From: Hemerocallis citrina | Taxonomy: Eukaryota; Streptophyta; Magnoliopsida; Asparagales; Asphodelaceae | DNA: 64,000 bases | NCBI GenBank assembly: GCA_017893485.1 | Contig: CM030367.1 | Span: forward strand, 147,301,767 to 147,365,766 | Reading direction: 5' to 3' | Shown: piece after piece, positions 60,142 to 64,000 of the stretch | Numbering within the stretch: position 1 is the stretch's first letter | How the letters are laid out: each line of letters starts with the position of its first letter | Translations under genes and position numbers: made by a program | The notes under the pieces: generated by a model | Database searches by the model: none | Seen by the model: the letters and a program-made list of their open reading frames with translations, nothing else | What the model was told of the DNA's origin: nothing

Positions 60142-60156
60142 TTGGCTCTGATACCA
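60142..60156 (-). promoter_or_regulatory. Primer-binding site of element E, initiator-Met tRNA
   Basis: Minus strand TGGTATCAGAGCCAA abuts the 5' LTR. Confidence 0.9.
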
Positions 60157-60294
60157 TGTTAAGATAAATCAGAGAGATAAAAATAATAGTGAATATTGAA
60201 TTGAGAAATAACTGAGTACAATATTTCCTATATATAGGAGTGAACCAAATACAAAACTAGCACAATACCCAATGTGGGACTATAATATCTAACA
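60157..60294 (-). mobile_element. 5' LTR of element E (138 bp)
   Basis: Differs from the other LTR by about ten scattered changes and a four-base length difference. Confidence 0.88.
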
Positions 60295-60402
60295 GCATAC
60301 AACTCAAACTCTTCCTTTATACTATTTATATATTACTTTAAAGATATATATTTATTAACACGTGCCTCACACTTGCTATATTATATTACTTTAAAAACTA
60401 TA

Positions 60403-60575
60403 TCTCTACATTTTAATGGGAGAGTCTGTCATCAAACAAACTTCATTTGTAACCAAACAAACGCGTGCAATGCACATGCACAACTAAGGAGGTCTTACGT
60501 TCGATGCCAGATAACGTCAAAATTTTTTAAATATATATATTTATAAAGACATGCATCACACGTGTAAATTACTAG
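60403..60575 (+). mobile_element. Small non-autonomous Helitron (173 bp)
   Basis: Begins TCTCTACATTTTAATGGG and ends GTAAATTACTAG, flanked by A on the left and T on the right. Units R1 and R2 have the uninterrupted sequence (ACTATATATTTATTAAAAT), an empty site that proves insertion between A and T without TSD. Confidence 0.8.
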
Positions 60576-60740
60576 TATTTATTAAAATTTGCCTCGCACG
60601 TGTTAAATACTAGTTACGGTTAAAACCAAATCCACAAATTTAAATGTTTTCACCTTTTACTCCTTAACTGATCACTCACTTGATTAACAAATTAAAACTA
60701 GCCCTTCTCACAGTAATTAACAGGAATGGTGCCTCATATT

Positions 60741-61048
60741 CAGGGGCATATCTGAGTTCAAGGGGGTCCTAAGTAAGTTCTTAAATGGTATCTTTTGCAG
60801 GTTGACAAAATAAAATTGACAATTATTTAAATGCTAACAAACTTGGTGTATTTGAGAATAAACTATTTAAATAAAAACAAATTTATATATATGCTTTCAA
60901 AAAAGTTTAATTGATAACGTACGCATTTTATATGAAATGCCTCATGGAAAAAAGAAACTCGGACAAACTCTAACAACAAAATCGAAATATGTTATCTCAA
61001 AGAGGTAAATATGATATATTAGAAAACACGATCAGAATGAAATGATGA

Positions 61049-61099
<51 letters not shown>

Positions 61100-61535
61100 A
61101 TACTAGTTGGAAGCTTAAAATGTAGAATAACCATATGCACTTAAAGATTTGGTAAAATTTTTATCATAAATAGGTAAATATGATATACCATAGAACATTA
61201 AAAAAATATCATAGAGTGACATACATGATCTAAGTGAAAAATAATATTAAATTTATAAAATGGTAAAATGTCAGGTACGACTTTCTGAAAAATAATTTTA
61301 AAATGAAAATAATTGAAAAATTAATTGGCCCATGCAAGTTTTGAACTGCAAACCTCTGCATTATTATCACAACTAACCAACTAAGCTAATAAGCCAACTA
61401 TTAATATAGTGTACTTATATAAGAAAATATTACATTTTACTTTTTAGCATTGTAAATGCTTAAAAAATATGGGGCCCTATAAAATTGGGGGCCCAAAACA
61501 GTTACTTTTGCTGCTTGTTCCCAGATCCGCCCCTG
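60741..61535. mobile_element. Non-autonomous hAT element (795 bp)
   Basis: Terminal inverted repeats CAGGGGCATATCTGAG and CCCAGATCCGCCCCTG. The 8-bp TSD CTCATATT is perfect (60733-60740, 61536-61543). Interior has an (AT)n run (61050-61095), a tRNA-Ile relic and no transposase. Confidence 0.88.
61326..61395 (-). pseudogene. tRNA-Ile (AAU)-derived relic inside the hAT element
   Basis: Minus strand: TGGCTTATTAGCTTAGTTGG, GATAATAATGC in the anticodon arm, GGTTTGCAGTTCAAAAC as T arm, ending GCATGGGCCA. This parallels plant tRNA-Ile(AAU) along its whole length, with several arm-breaking changes. Confidence 0.65.
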
Positions 61536-61543
61536 CTCATATT

Positions 61544-62158
61544 GTTTCTATTTCTTGATACCACCCTAATATTTATATTTCTATACTATTGCTTATAAAT
61601 TTTATATACATTTAAAGTTTCTTGGTACCGAATTCAATTAGCACCATATGCTAGTTTTTCGTTAAGTTTTCAACAAATTCAGAATAACACATTACACTAG
61701 TTTTCGTTGCTCTTGGTCAGCCGCTTGTAGTCGCCCCAGCCTATCGGCAGTCCGAGGGGCTCCCCTTTCCGACAAAGTTTTCAACAGTGATAATGGTAAA
61801 GAAAGGATGGTCGATGGTGATCCCATTTTTTCTACCATTTTTTATTATTCCTCCTTTCTCCTCGTCCTCTTTAATATTTACGATTTGATAAGAGCATCCA
61901 CTTTTGTTGATGTGTAAATTTGCATATATAGCATTTAGGAAATAGCAAAATAAGGAGGACGCTACAGTCGTAAAAGTCAAAAATTAGAAGAGACGGAAGA
62001 TTCTTACGTCTACCTTTTTTTTTAAATGGCACTTTTGTATATCCAATAGCATTTTGGTAAATATGATAAAAAAAAATTGAGAAGAAATGAATGGGACGGA
62101 CGTCCCTCGTCTTTTTTTTAAATAATTGCATTTTCGTAATAAGATAGTGGCATTTTCA
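61544..62158. other. Unassigned sequence
   Basis: AT-rich with a GC-richer patch at 61710-61770. No gene recognised. Confidence 0.45.
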
Positions 62159-62215
62159 TGTGTGCGTGTGCGTGTGCGTGTGCGTGTGCGTGTGCGTGTG
62201 CGTGTGCGTGTGCGT

Positions 62216-62256
<41 letters not shown>
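62159..62256. repeat. (GTGTGC)n then (GT)n microsatellite
   Basis: About eleven copies of a six-base unit, then (GT)n to the edge of the next element. Confidence 0.95.
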
Positions 62257-62258
<2 letters not shown>

Positions 62259-62541
62259 GGAAAAGGTTCGGTTGAGCACTGGGCCAGTGCTCAACGTTGT
62301 GCGCACTCGCGCTCAGCTGTCCGATCTGCATTTTGATCATGATGCAGATCTAACGGCTAGAATTCTCTCCCGCTCTTCTCACACATACGGAGGGGTAATT
62401 TGGTCATTTACCCCTCCCGCTCTTCTCTTTCTCTCTACTTTTCGATCTGCATCCTCTACCCTTTCTTTCTCTCACCGTTTGGATCTGCTGCCCCTTTTTC
62501 CCCCAAAAAAAAGAAACCCTAATCTCCTATCCTCTCGAGCG

Positions 62542-62580
<39 letters not shown>

Positions 62581-63119
62581 GACGCCTCTTTCTCTCTACC
62601 TTTTCGATCTGCTGCCCCTTTTCCCCAAAGAATAGAAACCCTAAAGCGATGGATCGTCGCTTTCGCCAGTTGATTCGGGGGAGATCGGAGGGCGTCTTAA
62701 TTTGGTGAGTTGAATTAGGTTTTTAGATATGGGAATTTGTTTATTATCGGTTTGATTGTTGATTCTTATGATAATTTATATTAAAGCTGGCGACTTGAAC
62801 TTCAATTGTTTATGAATTTTTTATTTTTTATTTTTTTCTTTTTATTTTGATTAGGATCAATTGTTATTGATGTTTACCTTTGAGGAAGCTAGACCATTGT
62901 TTTTTGATGATGATGATAAAAGATGAGTCTTTGTTGTTTTGAAAAGGTAACAAGCTGTTGCTTCTATTTATGTGCTCTATATTTATTTTGTATAATATGA
63001 TATGTAACAAGTTTATTGCAATGTAATAGTTTGTACATTATAACAGCTCTATATAATATTGTTTATGCCCTTTTATGTGCTCTGTATGTATTTTGCTATA
63101 TGCGATAACATTTATTTTT

Positions 63120-63150
<31 letters not shown>

Positions 63151-63389
63151 GGAGGGGCAGCAGATCCAAACGGTGAAAGAAAGAGAGGGCAGAGGATGTA
63201 GATCAAAAAGTAGAGAGAAAGAGAAGAGCGGGAGGGGTAAATGACCAAATTACCCCTCGGTTTGTGTGAGAAGACCGGGAGAGAATGTTGACCGTTAGAT
63301 CTGCATCATGATCAAAATGCAGATCGGACGGCTGAGCACGAGTGCGCACAGCGTTGAGCACTGGCCCAGTGCTCAACCGAACCTTTTCC

Positions 63390-63391
<2 letters not shown>
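62257..63391. mobile_element. Long-TIR element, possibly a Pack-MULE (1135 bp)
   Basis: Inverted repeats of about 240 bp (62257-62497, 63151-63391) begin TAGGAAAAGGTTCGG and agree at all but roughly 15 positions by eye. Interior 62500-63150 resembles a plant gene 5' end: AAACCCTAATC leader, (CT)n, a second GAAACCCTAAAGCG, an ATG at 62649, a short GC-rich reading frame and a possible donor TTG|GTGAGTTG at about 62703. Long TIRs favour the Mutator superfamily, but microsatellites on both sides hide any TSD. Confidence 0.6.
63120..63152. repeat. Poly-T then poly-G run
   Basis: About 15 T followed by about 20 G (one A). Length is prone to sequencing error. Confidence 0.8.
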
Positions 63392-63424
<33 letters not shown>

Positions 63425-64000
63425 GTGTGTGTGTGTACTTTTAACATTAAAAATTCTTATAAAATAGATTATTAATTTTTAAAATAATAAAAGATGAGAG
63501 ATGGATGATCTTTTTCCGTCTCTCTTCTTTTATTAATTAATTAAATAATTAAAGTGGATGACGGAAGATCAACTTTCGTCCCTTTACATTTTTGCAATAA
63601 AAGTGTTCAGAATTTCCGTCCGACCTTTTTTAGTATTGGAAAAAATTTACAGACAACAAGATCTTCTGTCTCGTATATATGGAGATTGTTATATTTTGCT
63701 GCTAAATTTAGCACCATACTGTTTACCACTTTTCTAAAATGTAGATTTTTAACGAACGATAGTGGTTGTAAAACCTCAAAAATTCAATTTTTAAGATATA
63801 TAGCCAACAATAGTGGAAAATTTTGCCGAAATGCCCTCTTTTTTGAAAATAATTAGCGACCTACCCTAGTTTCGAAAACATTTAGCGAGTTGCCCTTGTC
63901 TGTGACACGTCAGCAACAAACGTTATTGGGAAAAACGGCATCAGCTATTTGTATGCCGTTCTTCCCAATAACGGCATCGCTTTGTGAAAAAATTGTCATG
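63392..64000. other. Right-edge sequence with a terminal hairpin
   Basis: (TATG)n and (GT)n near 63395-63436, then AT-rich sequence. At 63922-63974 CGTTATTGGGAAAAACGGCA and TGCCGTTCTTCCCAATAACG form an inverted repeat with one mismatch. No gene. Confidence 0.5.

Larger units (their letters stand above)
51355..60294 (-). mobile_element. Element E: Ty1/copia element with short LTRs, split by solo LTR S2
   Basis: LTRs of 134 bp (51355-51488) and 138 bp (60157-60294), TG...CA, with a perfect TSD GCATA (51350-51354, 60295-60299). On the minus strand the primer site TGGTATCAGAGCCAAG lies next to the right LTR and pol reads leftwards to a polypurine AGAGGGAG beside the left LTR. Without S2 the element is about 4.47 kb. 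Protease, integrase, RT and RNase H are recognisable; gag is not. Confidence 0.9.
51111..61543 (+). repeat. Tandem unit R3, interrupted by element E
   Basis: Starts TTAAAATTTGTTCAGATGCC. It runs to 51354, resumes at 60295 after element E and ends with the complete hAT element at 61535 and its TSD. Confidence 0.75.

Noticed and set aside
61326..61395. Functional tRNA-Ile gene
   Set aside because: Too many arm-breaking substitutions and it sits inside a transposon; called a relic instead.
62118..62340. Thr-His and Ala-His repeat proteins
   Set aside because: Translations of the GT and GTGTGC microsatellites.

Overview
This is plant nuclear DNA from a repeat-dense, probably heterochromatic part of an angiosperm genome. 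The evidence is Ty3/gypsy Tat-lineage and Tekay-type chromovirus elements, two Ty1/copia elements (one Sirevirus-like), initiator-Met primer-binding sites, small hAT, Mutator and Helitron elements, and the last exons of a plant peroxisomal multifunctional (MFP/AIM1-type) gene. I cannot name the species. No gene in the window looks intact.

Layout. Positions 1-5921 are the 3' part of a Tat-lineage element (A): tandem array, antisense gene, second array, 3' LTR ending at 5921. Positions 5922-9788 hold small elements: a foldback Mutator-type MITE (6114-6270), a tiny LTR element with an iMet primer site (6922-8290) and a minus-strand Helitron (8740-9210). From 9789 come the last exons of an MFP-like gene, broken first by a 207-bp hAT MITE (10431-10637) and then by a full Tat element (B, 10758-47022) that sits exactly on a splice donor. 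The final exon resumes at 47124, after B.

Element B has LTRs of about 500 bp, decayed gag and pol with a second (archaeal-like) RNase H, a 111-bp-period tandem array, an antisense spliced gene (20436 down to 17446) with a PF04195-like domain and its own TATA box, and a second tandem array. That second array carries three later insertions, each with a target-site duplication (TSD): a reversed solo LTR (21908-25641), a complete Tekay-type chromovirus (C, 26017-37427) and a complete Sirevirus-like copia element (D, 37562-45510).

Downstream of B are a LINE zinc-finger fragment (47400-47960) and three tandem copies of a roughly 1.1-1.3-kb unit (48735-61543). The third copy is split by a minus-strand copia element (E, 51355-60294), which is itself split inside pol by a second reversed solo LTR (54288-58756). 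The third copy also contains a small Helitron and a hAT element bearing a tRNA-Ile relic. The right end has a 1.1-kb element with about 240-bp inverted repeats that may have captured a gene start.

The nesting gives a relative order: MFP fragment, then hAT MITE and B, then S1/C/D in B's array; and repeat unit, then triplication, then E and the Helitron, then S2 in E. Most in-frame stops in the retroelements are explainable by C-to-T or G-to-A transitions, as expected for long-methylated silent copies.
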